Shown here one piece after another: positions 1-8,058 of a stretch of DNA of 64,000 nucleotides. The DNA lies in NCBI GenBank assembly GCA_012727425.1, contig JAAYHQ010000039.1, positions 1-64,000 of the forward strand. Reading direction: 5' to 3'. A program made the position numbers and the translations under genes. How positions within the stretch are numbered: position 1 is the first letter of the stretch; every line of letters starts with the position of its first letter. The stretch comes from Bacillota bacterium. GTDB taxonomy: Bacteria > Bacillota > UBA4882 > UBA10575. The notes under the pieces were generated by a model, which saw only the letters and a program-made list of their open reading frames with translations, was not told the origin of the DNA and did not search any database.

Positions 1-898
1 GTCGACGGCTTTTTTCGTCCATCTCCAACTTGGTTTGGGGAAACCGTTCCAAAATTGTTTTTTTGGCGCGGGCGGTAAAACGGTGGGAGATCAACTCAAA
101 ACTGAGGCTGGGCGGGCGATGCGGCCGCAGCCAAGCGGCCAGGTCTTTTAGCAACCGCCGGTAGTCGGCCTGCCAATGTTCGTAAAGGAACAAGGGGGCA
201 ATAATAAAACCCAGGGGGTAACCGGCCGCCGCCATCTTGCCGGCCGCCGCCAACCTTTCGCTCAGCGGAGCGGTGTTGGTTTCGAAAGTTTCAATGACAT
301 AGGCGGAGTTGATACTGAAGCGAAACTTGGTATGTCCTTGGTGGTCCAGGTCGAGGAGGCCGTCGACGTTGGCGAATTTACTGACCACCCGGAGTCGCCC
401 GTACGCTTGACGGCCGAAGAAAGCAATGGTCTTACGGAGGGAGCCCGTTAAGTGCTCAATCGCCAGGGGATCGGCGGTGCTGGCGGCTTCAAAACTGGTA
501 ATGTCCGGGCGGTTTTTGTCGATATATGATTTGACGGCCGCTAAAATCTCATCGACATTGACATAGACGCGGACGTAGGGTTTGCGTCCCAGGGTGGTAG
601 CGAGATAACAATACTGACAGCCACCCGGACAACTGGTCCCGAGGGCAAATTCGTAATCGGCGGAAGGACGGCAGGAATTGAGTTTCAGCGATTTTTTGAT
701 CCCCACGACCAAAGTGCGTTTGGCTTCGCGGTAGGCGATCTGGGGCGTTTCGCCGGGAATTCCTAGCACGCGGTTGTGGGAGGAAGTGAGCCGGCAGGGA
801 ATACCCTTTGCGGTCATCAGCTCATAAAGTTCCCGGCCTAAGGGGTAATCAAGAGCGCCGGGCTCAAAGAAAACCCGTGTGGGCATAAAAAGTTCCAT
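1..898 (-). CDS. splB: Spore photoproduct lyase homologue, partial (C-terminus beyond the left edge)
   Basis: Radical SAM enzyme that directly reverses the thymine dimer (spore photoproduct) in UV-damaged spore DNA at germination. It is absent from the ORF track because it runs off the window, but reading the minus strand from ATG at 898 gives 299 open codons. The iron-sulfur motif is C90-x3-C94-x2-C97 (SCPGGCQYCYLA), with tyrosines at 96 and 98 in the positions they hold in the Geobacillus enzyme. The later block KFRFSINSAYVIETFE is typical of SplB. The expected catalytic cysteine in the FEAACT block is replaced: the sequence reads FEAAST, giving Ser140. Cys76 and Cys35 are other cysteines that might serve. 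The ribosome site AAAGGATG precedes ATG. It is divergent from murB across 136 bp. Family assignment is firm; retained activity is uncertain. Confidence 0.93.
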   Translation of the reverse strand, partial: MELFMPTRVFFEPGALDYPLGRELYELMTAKGIPCRLTSSHNRVLGIPGETPQIAYREAKRTLVVGIKKSLKLNSCRPSADYEFALGTSCPGGCQYCYLATTLGRKPYVRVYVNVDEILAAVKSYIDKNRPDITSFEAASTADPLAIEHLTGSLRKTIAFFGRQAYGRLRVVSKFANVDGLLDLDHQGHTKFRFSINSAYVIETFETNTAPLSERLAAAGKMAAAGYPLGFIIAPLFLYEHWQADYRRLLKDLAAWLRPHRPPSLSFELISHRFTARAKKTILERFPQTKLEMDEKSRR

Positions 899-1034
899 GG
901 CATTTCATCCTTTCTTAATTCATCAGTTTAGTCTTTACGAATGAAGACGGAACATACGTTTAGAATAAGGAAGCGCATGGCGCGTGCCGAACAACGGGTG
1001 ACGAGCATAGGACGAACTGATCGAGGTGATTTGA

Positions 1035-1949
1035 TTGAAAAGTAAGGACTGGCGGGAGGCGTTAATTGCCGAGGTTAAACCAGAACGTTTCCGTTATGAC
1101 GAACCGCTGGCCGGTTATACTTCCTTCCGGATTGGCGGGCCGGCGGATCTATTGGTGGAAGTGAATACCCGCGCCGAGTTGGCGAAGTTGATCAGTTATT
1201 GCGAGCGGATGGCCATTCCCTGGTTTTTCCTCGGGCGGGGGACCAATGTTTTGGTTGATGATACCGGTTTGCGGGGGGTAGCTTTGCGTTTCGGGCCGGA
1301 TTTTGCCCGGATTACGGTGGACGGGGTTTGCCTGCGGGCCGGGGCCGCCGCCCCGTTGGCCCTGGTGGCGGAGACGGCCGCCCGCCATGGCTTGAGCGGG
1401 CTCGAGTTCGCGTCGGGGATCCCCGGTTCCCTGGGGGGCGGGGTCTTTATGAATGCCGGGTCCTACGGGGGCGAGATGAAGGATGTGGTGGTGGCGGCGG
1501 AGGTTTACCAGCCCGGAATAGGGTTTGTCACTTTCAGCCGGGACGAAATGGCGTTCGGTTACCGTACCAGCATCTTGCAGAAGACCGGTGGTATTCTGGT
1601 GGAGGCGCTTCTCCAGTTGACCCCCGGGGACGAGACGGCGATCCGGGCCGAGATGAAGCGGCTCAACGCACAGCGCCGGGCGAAACAGCCTTTGGACTAC
1701 CCGAGTGCCGGTAGTGTCTTTAAACGGCCGGCGGGCGCCTTTGCGGGGCAATTGATCGAGGAGGCGGGGCTTAAAGGACGCCGGATCGGCCAGGCCCAGG
1801 TTTCGCCAAAACATGCCGGTTTCATTGTCAACCTGGGCGGGGCCACGGCCCGGGATGTCTTGGCGCTGATTGAAGAGATCCAAACCATTGTCTTTCAGCG
1901 GACCGGATACCGGCTGGAACCGGAGATCCGGATTCTGGGGCGGGAATAG
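1035..1949 (+). CDS. murB: UDP-N-acetylenolpyruvoylglucosamine reductase MurB
   Basis: Cytoplasmic FAD enzyme that reduces UDP-GlcNAc-enolpyruvate to UDP-MurNAc with NADPH, the second committed step of peptidoglycan precursor synthesis; it follows MurA, which is encoded at the other end of this window. The FAD-binding region shows FLGRGTNVLVDD near residue 65 and EFASGIPGSLGGG near 125. The C-terminal substrate domain has the catalytic-loop block YPSAGSVFKRP. Length (304 aa) matches the short type II MurB of Firmicutes. The start is TTG, preceded by GAGGTGA with seven bases of spacing; no better start exists in frame. Neighbours are not murein genes, so it appears to be transcribed from the short region it shares with splB. 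Confidence 0.96.
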   Translation: MKSKDWREALIAEVKPERFRYDEPLAGYTSFRIGGPADLLVEVNTRAELAKLISYCERMAIPWFFLGRGTNVLVDDTGLRGVALRFGPDFARITVDGVCLRAGAAAPLALVAETAARHGLSGLEFASGIPGSLGGGVFMNAGSYGGEMKDVVVAAEVYQPGIGFVTFSRDEMAFGYRTSILQKTGGILVEALLQLTPGDETAIRAEMKRLNAQRRAKQPLDYPSAGSVFKRPAGAFAGQLIEEAGLKGRRIGQAQVSPKHAGFIVNLGGATARDVLALIEEIQTIVFQRTGYRLEPEIRILGRE

Positions 1950-2006
1950 ATTCCAGCAGGAGAGGGTCGTCAGGAGCACGAAGTAAGGGGGACGGAGGGA
2001 ACGGAC

Positions 2007-3038
2007 GTGAAACGAAGCAAGCTTTATCTTTTCTTGATTATCCTGGTTTTCGTTTGTGCACTGGTGCTCACGCCCGCTTTGCAAGGAACGGAAAAGAAGT
2101 CCGGGCCCGAACGGGTCATTCCCGGCGATTATGATGTGTGGAGTTTGGATTGGGCGTCCGACGGCCGGATCGTCTTCTGCGGGAAACAGGAAGGAGAGGC
2201 GGCAACCGCAACGCGGATTTGGTTATACCGGCCGGAACAAGCAAAACCGGTTTCCTGGACGGGAACCGGGAGCCTGATCGATTCGTCGCCCAAATGGGCA
2301 CCGGACGGTAGCGGGGTGGTGATGGTACGAAAGACCGCACCCACGCCGGAGCGGCGGGAATTTACCACGGGGATCTGGTGGAAAGAGTATCCCTCCGGTG
2401 CCGGTTTACGGCTTACCTCCGGTCCCCAAGACCGGGATCCCGACTGGGCGCCCTCGGGGGAAACCCTTGTATTTGTACGGGGGAAAGGTTTGTACAACTC
2501 CGCGTTGTTGACGATCGAAAAAAACGGGCTGGGCCTGACGACCTTGGTGGCCAATGTCCAAGGGTTTATTACCACCCCACACTGGGGGAAAGACAACAAA
2601 ATTTATTATACATTGTTCCGGCAGCGGAAAACCATGGTGGAAGTGACTGGTCAGCGCCTGGAGTGTTGGGGGCTTGACCGCGGCAGCATTTGGGTTTATG
2701 ATCTAAAGACAGGCGAGAACCGGCCTTTTTTGGAGAACGAAGATGATAACCGCCATCCGGTGTTGTCACCGGACGGACGTTACCTGGCTTACGTCTCGAC
2801 CAACGGACATTCGTCGGCGGAGGAGCGGGTGGTACGTGACCGGGGGAGTCTGTTCGTCCTTGAGCTGGCGAGCGGGACCCGGTTTCGGGTCTGTGACGGC
2901 GTCAGTCTAAACGGCGGACCGCCCTGCTGGAGTCCGGACGGAAGCCGGCTGGCCTTTTTCAGTTTCCGTGATAACCGGCCGGCGGTTTGGAGTCTGCGTT
3001 GGCAGGAGCATGCCCGGCCGGAAACCGCCAACCAATAG
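2007..3038 (+). CDS. Secreted TolB/PD40-type beta-propeller protein
   Basis: Begins with GTG and a clear signal peptide (basic start, hydrophobic LFLIILVFVCALVL, then a small-residue region), so it should be exported. The mature part contains about six PD40/TolB-like blades, recognisable by repeats of the form W-x-PDG-x-x-x-x-F, for example PKWAPDGSGVVMV, PDWAPSGETLVFV, PVLSPDGRYLAYV and PCWSPDGSRLAFF. Such propellers usually bind proteins or ligands at the envelope; no catalytic motif is visible. It follows murB by 57 bp in the same direction and ends before the dyad at 3066. Whether it acts in murein assembly, like TolB in the Tol-Pal system, is only a guess; no other Tol gene is present. 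Fold confident, function unknown. Confidence 0.75.
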   Translation: MKRSKLYLFLIILVFVCALVLTPALQGTEKKSGPERVIPGDYDVWSLDWASDGRIVFCGKQEGEAATATRIWLYRPEQAKPVSWTGTGSLIDSSPKWAPDGSGVVMVRKTAPTPERREFTTGIWWKEYPSGAGLRLTSGPQDRDPDWAPSGETLVFVRGKGLYNSALLTIEKNGLGLTTLVANVQGFITTPHWGKDNKIYYTLFRQRKTMVEVTGQRLECWGLDRGSIWVYDLKTGENRPFLENEDDNRHPVLSPDGRYLAYVSTNGHSSAEERVVRDRGSLFVLELASGTRFRVCDGVSLNGGPPCWSPDGSRLAFFSFRDNRPAVWSLRWQEHARPETANQ

Positions 3039-3065
3039 TTTCACCACCAAAATCCGGATTTGTTT

Positions 3066-3102
3066 GAACCACAGTTGAAACGAAATCGTTATCCTGTGGT
3101 TC
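3066..3102. promoter_or_regulatory. 37-bp nested dyad in front of the MocR gene (operator or terminator)
   Basis: Outer arms GAACCACAG and CTGTGGTTC (9 bp, perfect) enclose an inner inverted repeat AACGA-aa-TCGTT. It lies 28 bp after the stop of the propeller gene and about 22 bp before the -10 candidate TATAAT (3125-3130) of the MocR gene. Position and symmetry fit an autoregulatory operator. The following TTCTTTTC is T-rich, so use as a terminator for the upstream gene is also possible. Confidence 0.55.
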
Positions 3103-3149
3103 TTTTCATCTTTGGGGTTTGGTGTATAATAGGGGGCAAGTGGGAAGAA

Positions 3150-4613
3150 ATGTTTACCGATTTTAAGCGAGGACCAAACCGGCCGGCTTATCTGCAACTC
3201 AAGGAGTACCTGAAGGAACAGATTCTCAGTGGAATTGTCCAGGCCGGGGAACGGCTGCCTTCCACCCGGGAATTGGCCACGACCCTTGGTTTGAGCCGGA
3301 ACACGGTGATCCAGGCCTATCGGGATCTGGAAGAGGAGGGCTTTATTGCCACGGTTCCGGGGCAAGGCTCCTTTGTCGGTGCCGTGGCGGTTGAAACCGG
3401 GGCCACGACCAGGCTCCCCTGGAACACGCTGACCACTCCCTACGCCGCCGATGCGGTTCGGCTGGATATTGAAAAGACCGAGTTGAAATGGGAACGGGGG
3501 ATGATCTCCTTCAAGAGCATCGCTCCCGACGGCAGGCTGTTTCCCACCGAGGATTTTAAACGGGCGTTTCTTAACCGTTTTGCCCTGGAAGGGGAGAAGC
3601 TCCTTAATTACGGCTACGCCCAAGGTTACCGGCCGCTTTTGGAGTATCTGACCGGTTATCTAAAGCAAAAAGGGGTGGATCCGGAAGGAAAGGCGATTCT
3701 AGTCACCAACGGCTTCACCGAGGGTCTGAATGTGGTTCTGGCCGGGATCTGTGCCCCCGGCGACGGGATTGTCACGGAGAATCCCACCCACAATACGGCG
3801 TTGAAGATCTTTAAACTCCGGAACTTAAAGATTTATGGGGTACCGATGACCCCGGACGGCATTGATGTGGACGCCTTGGCCCATACCCTGGCTACCAAAC
3901 CGGTGAAAGCGGGTTTTTTGATTCCATCCTACCACAACCCGACCGGGCTGGTGATGCCGCCGGCTAAACGCCAGGCGGTACTGGAGGTCTTCGCCCGCTA
4001 TGAGATCCCGGTGATCGAGGATGGTTTCAACGAAGAACTTCGTTATTCCGGCGCCCATGTGGCCCCCCTTTTGGCGCTGGCCGGGAAGGGGAATAATGTG
4101 GTTTACATCGGTAGTTTCTCGAAGATTCTTTTCCCTGGGTTACGTCTGGGGTGGGTGGTGGCCGACCGGGAACTCATTGCCACGTTGGAGAGCATTAAAA
4201 GAAGTATGAATATCCACACCAGTTTTTTAGACCAGGCATTGCTCTATGAGTACCTGAACAGCGGTGCTTTTGAAAAATACTTGCGCCGGGCGCGCAAAGT
4301 CTATCGCCAGCGGCACGAAGCGGCGATCCGGCTGGCAACGGCGCTGATTCCCCACCGGCGGATCTGGGGAGAGGGCGGCCTGCACATCTTTGTCGAATTG
4401 GCGCCCGAGATCAACGCCCGCCAGGTTTTAGCCGCCTGTTACCGGCGGGGCGTCCTGTTCATGCCGGGGGACCTTTTTTATACCGACGGCGGCGGCACCA
4501 ACACCTTCCGGTTGGGGATCGGCCGGGTGACCGAGGAAGAGATGGCGCATGGGTTTAAGATTATTGGTGAGGTAGTATCCATATTGGAGGAGGAGAAGGA
4601 TGCGTCAGTTTAA
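3150..4613 (+). CDS. MocR-type regulator: GntR DNA-binding domain fused to an aminotransferase fold
   Basis: N-terminal GntR winged helix (about residues 10-80; blocks LPSTRELATTLGLSRNTV and GFIATVPGQGSF) joined to a class I/II aminotransferase-like domain (about 120-480). The PLP lysine lies in IGSFSKILFPGLRLGW and the aspartate region in NPTGLVMP. MocR proteins use PLP or an amino-acid adduct as effector; some retain transaminase activity. The ORF track starts at TTG 3060, but that codon lies inside the promoter-operator dyad. ATG 3150, shortly after GGGAAG and downstream of TATAAT, gives the usual family N-terminus (MFTDFKRGP), 487 aa. Its last 14 bases overlap the AlaA-like aminotransferase gene, suggesting co-expression and possibly control of that gene. 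The effector cannot be inferred from sequence. Confidence 0.9.
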   Translation: MFTDFKRGPNRPAYLQLKEYLKEQILSGIVQAGERLPSTRELATTLGLSRNTVIQAYRDLEEEGFIATVPGQGSFVGAVAVETGATTRLPWNTLTTPYAADAVRLDIEKTELKWERGMISFKSIAPDGRLFPTEDFKRAFLNRFALEGEKLLNYGYAQGYRPLLEYLTGYLKQKGVDPEGKAILVTNGFTEGLNVVLAGICAPGDGIVTENPTHNTALKIFKLRNLKIYGVPMTPDGIDVDALAHTLATKPVKAGFLIPSYHNPTGLVMPPAKRQAVLEVFARYEIPVIEDGFNEELRYSGAHVAPLLALAGKGNNVVYIGSFSKILFPGLRLGWVVADRELIATLESIKRSMNIHTSFLDQALLYEYLNSGAFEKYLRRARKVYRQRHEAAIRLATALIPHRRIWGEGGLHIFVELAPEINARQVLAACYRRGVLFMPGDLFYTDGGGTNTFRLGIGRVTEEEMAHGFKIIGEVVSILEEEKDASV

Positions 4614-5841
4614 AAAATCAAGCAAACTTGATCATGTCTGTTATGATATCCGGGGTCCGGTGATGGATGAAGCGATGCGTCTGGAAGCGGCCGGCTATGA
4701 CATTTTGAAGTTGAACATCGGAAACCCGGCGCCCTTCGGCTTTGAAGCCCCGGAAGCGGTGATCCGGGAGGTCCGGGCCAACCTGCACCGGGCCCAGGGC
4801 TATACCGATTCCAAGGGAATCCTTCCCGCCCGCTTGGCCATCCAGGCCTATTGCCGGCAAAAGGGGATCCACGGTGTGGAGTTGGAGGATATTTACATTG
4901 GGAACGGGGTCAGCGAGCTGATCGTCAGTTCGATGCAGGGCTTGCTCGATAATGGTGACGAGATCTTGATCCCGGCCCCCGACTATCCCCTCTGGACCGC
5001 CGCGGTTAACCTGGCCGGCGGGGTTGCGGTCCATTACCGCTGTGACGAACAGGCCAATTGGTATCCGGACCTGGAGGATATTAAACGGAAGATCACCCCG
5101 CGCACCAAAGGAATTGTGGTGATTAACCCCAATAACCCGACTGGGGCGGTTTATCCCCGCGCCATTTTAGAGCAGATTGTCGAGCTGGCCGCGGCCCATG
5201 AGTTGATCGTCTTTGCCGATGAGATTTACGACCGCATCCTTTACGACGGCGCGGAGCACATCGCCTTGGCTTCCCTCTCCGATGACGTGCTGTTTGTAAC
5301 GATGAACGGCCTTTCCAAGTCACACCGGATTGCCGGTTACCGGGTGGGGTGGATGGTGGTCAGCGGGAAGAAGGCGGTGGCCAAGGGCTATATTGAAGGC
5401 CTTAATATGCTGGCCTCAATGCGGTTGTGCAGTAATGTCCCGGCCCAGTATGCGATCGCGACCGCCCTCAGCGGGGAGAACAGCATTGCGGACCTGACAA
5501 AGCCGGGTGGGCGTCTTTATGAACAGATGGACTTTGCCTGGCGACGGATCAATGAGATTCCCGGTCTTTCTTGTGTGCGGCCGGCGGGGGCTTTTTACCT
5601 CTTCCCCAAGGTTGATGTGGCCCGTTTTCAGATCCACGACGACCAGCAGTTTGTGAAAGACTTTTTGACTGCGGAAAAGGTACTGTTGGTTCAGGGGACC
5701 GGGTTTAACTGGCCGGAACCCGACCATTTCCGGGTGGTTCTCTTGCCGGAGATCTCCGTTTTAAGCTCGGCCTTTGACCGGCTGGAGAGTTTTCTCCGCA
5801 CCTATCGCCAACACGGGCAGGCGGTTAAACAAGTGGTCTAA
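4600..5841 (+). CDS. alaA: AlaA-like glutamate-pyruvate aminotransferase
   Basis: PLP-dependent class I aminotransferase expected to interconvert pyruvate plus glutamate and alanine plus 2-oxoglutarate in the cytoplasm. Over its 413 aa it closely resembles the E. coli AlaA/YfbQ type: the opening SSKLDHVCYDIRGPV, LKLNIGNPAPFGF, EDIYIGNGVSELI, ADEIYDRILYD and the PLP-lysine block TMNGLSKSHRIAGYRVGW are all recognisable. GGAGGAG precedes ATG 4600. The start lies inside the preceding MocR gene (14-nt overlap), indicating a two-gene operon, closed by the strong hairpin at 5871. Substrate preference rests on resemblance to AlaA; related AAT-I enzymes with other substrates cannot be fully excluded. 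Confidence 0.9.
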   Translation: MRQFKKSSKLDHVCYDIRGPVMDEAMRLEAAGYDILKLNIGNPAPFGFEAPEAVIREVRANLHRAQGYTDSKGILPARLAIQAYCRQKGIHGVELEDIYIGNGVSELIVSSMQGLLDNGDEILIPAPDYPLWTAAVNLAGGVAVHYRCDEQANWYPDLEDIKRKITPRTKGIVVINPNNPTGAVYPRAILEQIVELAAAHELIVFADEIYDRILYDGAEHIALASLSDDVLFVTMNGLSKSHRIAGYRVGWMVVSGKKAVAKGYIEGLNMLASMRLCSNVPAQYAIATALSGENSIADLTKPGGRLYEQMDFAWRRINEIPGLSCVRPAGAFYLFPKVDVARFQIHDDQQFVKDFLTAEKVLLVQGTGFNWPEPDHFRVVLLPEISVLSSAFDRLESFLRTYRQHGQAVKQVV

Positions 5842-5870
5842 CTTGGTGTTAAAAAGAACGCAAAAGGAGG

Positions 5871-5897
5871 GGCCCCGGAGTAAGCCGGGGCCTTTTT
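5871..5897 (+). terminator. Rho-independent terminator after the aminotransferase gene
   Basis: An 8-bp G+C stem, GGCCCCGG/CCGGGGCC with a six-base loop, is followed directly by TTTTTG. It closes the MocR-aminotransferase operon. Confidence 0.9.
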
Positions 5898-5966
5898 GTT
5901 TTTACGGAAAACGCGGCGCGCATCACTGGTGGTTTTGTGAATTTTTTTTACCATGACGTATACATA

Positions 5967-6018
5967 TTGACTAAAATCCGGCCAATCAGTAAAATAATTC
6001 TGGACTGACCGTTCGGTC
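5967..6018 (+). promoter_or_regulatory. Promoter and TetR-type operator of the efflux operon
   Basis: TTGACT (5967-5972) and TAAAAT (5990-5995) are separated by 17 bp, an almost consensus sigma-A promoter. Just downstream of the expected transcription start lies the palindrome GACCG-tt-CGGTC (6007-6018), of the kind bound by AcrR/TetR repressors. Its placement suggests that the TetR gene represses itself and the tolC-RND genes behind it. Confidence 0.8.
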
Positions 6019-6033
6019 GAGAGGAGGGGAAAG

Positions 6034-6651
6034 ATGGTAAACGCTGATGAGTGCCTCCGGGAAGCGGTTCCGGAGACGAAAGACCGGATCTTGGAGGCGG
6101 CGCTCCTCGTATTTGGCGAGAAAGGTTACCACAATGCAACGATGGCGGAGATCGCGGAAGCCGCGGCGGTTGGCAAAGGGACACTTTACTGGTATTTCTC
6201 CAGTAAAGAAAAGCTCTTTTCCGGAATGGTCGAACACGGGCTCGGTCTGCTCGAACGGAAGCTGCGCGCGATCATTTCCGATCCGACGCTGTCCTTCCCC
6301 GGTTTGTTCAAACGGATCACCGGTTATTATTTGGAGTTCGCCTATACCCACCGTCATTTGGCGCGGATCTTTTTGAACAGCCTGCATAATCTGCATGATA
6401 ATGATGAGCTTCATAACCAGTTTCTACAGCTTCATAACCGGTTTAACAAGTTAAACAGCGAGTTGATCCGGCGGGGTTACCGTGAAGGTTATCTCCGCCC
6501 GGATCTGGAGACGGAAAGGGCGGAGACGGCTCTGGCCGGGCTGCTTTCGGCTTTTATCGGACGGTGCATTCTGATTGACGGCGACCACCAGCTGGCGGCG
6601 GAGGCCGACTTTATGTACGATTGTTTCGTCAACGGGCTGGGCCGCCGTTAA
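6034..6651 (+). CDS. TetR/AcrR family repressor of the efflux operon
   Basis: 205-aa regulator. The N-terminal helix-turn-helix covers about residues 12-60, with the family pattern ILEAALLVFGEKGYHNATM and the recognition stretch GKGTLYWYFSSKEKL. The remaining helical part is the variable ligand-binding and dimerisation domain. ATG 6034 follows GAGGAGGGG by seven bases. It heads a gene set that continues with tolC, a membrane fusion protein and an RND pump, and a matching palindrome sits in its own leader. The likely role is drug- or metabolite-induced derepression of the pump. The inducer is unknown. Confidence 0.93.
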   Translation: MVNADECLREAVPETKDRILEAALLVFGEKGYHNATMAEIAEAAAVGKGTLYWYFSSKEKLFSGMVEHGLGLLERKLRAIISDPTLSFPGLFKRITGYYLEFAYTHRHLARIFLNSLHNLHDNDELHNQFLQLHNRFNKLNSELIRRGYREGYLRPDLETERAETALAGLLSAFIGRCILIDGDHQLAAEADFMYDCFVNGLGRR

Positions 6652-6711
6652 ATAAAGAAGCATACTCCGTCGGCGGTCAGGATTTGGAGGATAGTAAGGG
6701 GGTTTATTGTT

Positions 6712-8058
6712 GTGTTTAGCAACGGGAAAAAAAGTGGTTTTTATCTTATCTTTATCCTGCTCCTGGTGTTGACCTTGCCTGGAGGGGTCGGGGCCCGGGA
6801 GAATGGCATTACGCTTCAGGAGGCGATCGAACTGGCGTTGGCCAACCCCAACAATTTGGGGGCAGCCCAACAGGGGATTGCGGAGGCGGTGGCCAAGCAG
6901 GCACAAGCGGCCGCCGGCCGCTGGCCGACCATTTCCTTCAATACGCAGTACACGAAGGTGGGTCCTTATTCGACTGAATATCCGATGATACCGGGAACAC
7001 CGATCGACGTCGACGCCACTGGTAGTTATAATACGGGTTTCAGTATGCAGATGCCCCTGTATATGGGAGGGAAGATCAACTCCGCCGTTAAGTTGGCGGA
7101 TTACGGAGTGGACAGTGCCGAGCTGGTCTATGCGGCGGAAACTGACAATCTGATTCAACAGGTAATCCAGGCCTACATCGGTTATTTGAAGGCCGACCGG
7201 ATGTGGGCGTTGAGCCAGGATCAGATCAAGATCCTCAAGGAACACTTGCGTTTGGTCGAGACCAATCTGCGTCTGGGCTATGCGGCGAAAACTGATCTGT
7301 TGGCGACGGAGATCCAGTTGACCCAGGCGGAGCTTGCGGCGGTCAAGGCAGAACACGGACGTAAGCTTGCGGCGGAACACTTGAGTAATCTTTTGGGGAT
7401 TGACCCGGCGAGACTGGCCTTGTGTTCCGAACCCCGGATTAAAACCGGTTTTACCCTGCCGCCGGTGGAGGAGGCCCTTCAGCAGGCCGAGGCGGGGCGG
7501 CCGGAACTGCAAAGCCTGGCGGTGGCGATCCGGATGGCGGAGGAAAATCTGAAGCTGAGCAAGGGTTACTGGAAGCCCAATCTGGTCCTGGTTGGAACCT
7601 ACGGCACGCAAAACCAGTCCAGTCCGACGCTGGAGGATGCGGTCTGGACGTACACCCTGAATCTCGATTGGAAACTGTGGTCGGGTGGTGCGGGCCGGGC
7701 GGAAGCTGAAGCTGCGGCGGCCAACCTACATAAGCTACAACACACATGGGCGCAGAGTAAGGAACTGATTGCCCTGGAGGTAAGACAGAGCTATTTGGCG
7801 GTGGCGGAAGCCGGCCGGGTGCGGGAGTTGACGGCGCTTATCCGGCGCCAGGCCGAAGAGAACTATGCGATGGTCAAGGCCAAGTATGAGCTGGGTGCCG
7901 CCACCAACCTGGAGTTGTTAACCGCCCAGACGACGCTGAATGGTGCGTTGAATGACCAGGCGACGGCGGAATATGATTACTATTTAGCGGTTGCGGCCTT
8001 CTACAAAACGCTGGGGCAAACGGCCCGGTTTTTACAGGAGGTAAGTGAGGATGCGTAA
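6712..8058 (+). CDS. TolC-like outer membrane efflux channel
   Basis: 448-aa protein with a signal peptide (LIFILLLVLTLPGGVGA) and two outer-membrane-efflux-protein repeats. The first starts at ITLQEAIELALANPNN; the second, in the C-terminal half, has LNLDWKLWSGGAGRAEAEAA and the coiled ELGAATNLELLTAQTTLN. TolC proteins form trimeric channels spanning an outer membrane and docking on periplasmic adaptors, so the gene implies an outer membrane in this sporeformer. GTG 6712 follows AAGGGGG with suitable spacing. The stop overlaps the adaptor gene that follows. Gene order repressor-channel-adaptor-pump supports one tripartite exporter. Confidence 0.9.
   Translation: MFSNGKKSGFYLIFILLLVLTLPGGVGARENGITLQEAIELALANPNNLGAAQQGIAEAVAKQAQAAAGRWPTISFNTQYTKVGPYSTEYPMIPGTPIDVDATGSYNTGFSMQMPLYMGGKINSAVKLADYGVDSAELVYAAETDNLIQQVIQAYIGYLKADRMWALSQDQIKILKEHLRLVETNLRLGYAAKTDLLATEIQLTQAELAAVKAEHGRKLAAEHLSNLLGIDPARLALCSEPRIKTGFTLPPVEEALQQAEAGRPELQSLAVAIRMAEENLKLSKGYWKPNLVLVGTYGTQNQSSPTLEDAVWTYTLNLDWKLWSGGAGRAEAEAAAANLHKLQHTWAQSKELIALEVRQSYLAVAEAGRVRELTALIRRQAEENYAMVKAKYELGAATNLELLTAQTTLNGALNDQATAEYDYYLAVAAFYKTLGQTARFLQEVSEDA

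Noticed and set aside
1149-2084. 311-codon minus-strand ORF over murB
   Set aside because: It is the shadow of murB, rich in Pro, Gly, Arg and His with no family resemblance; murB is certain.
6451-7611. 386-codon minus-strand ORF over tetR-tolC
   Set aside because: Low-complexity shadow reading of tolC with no ribosome site and no recognisable domain.
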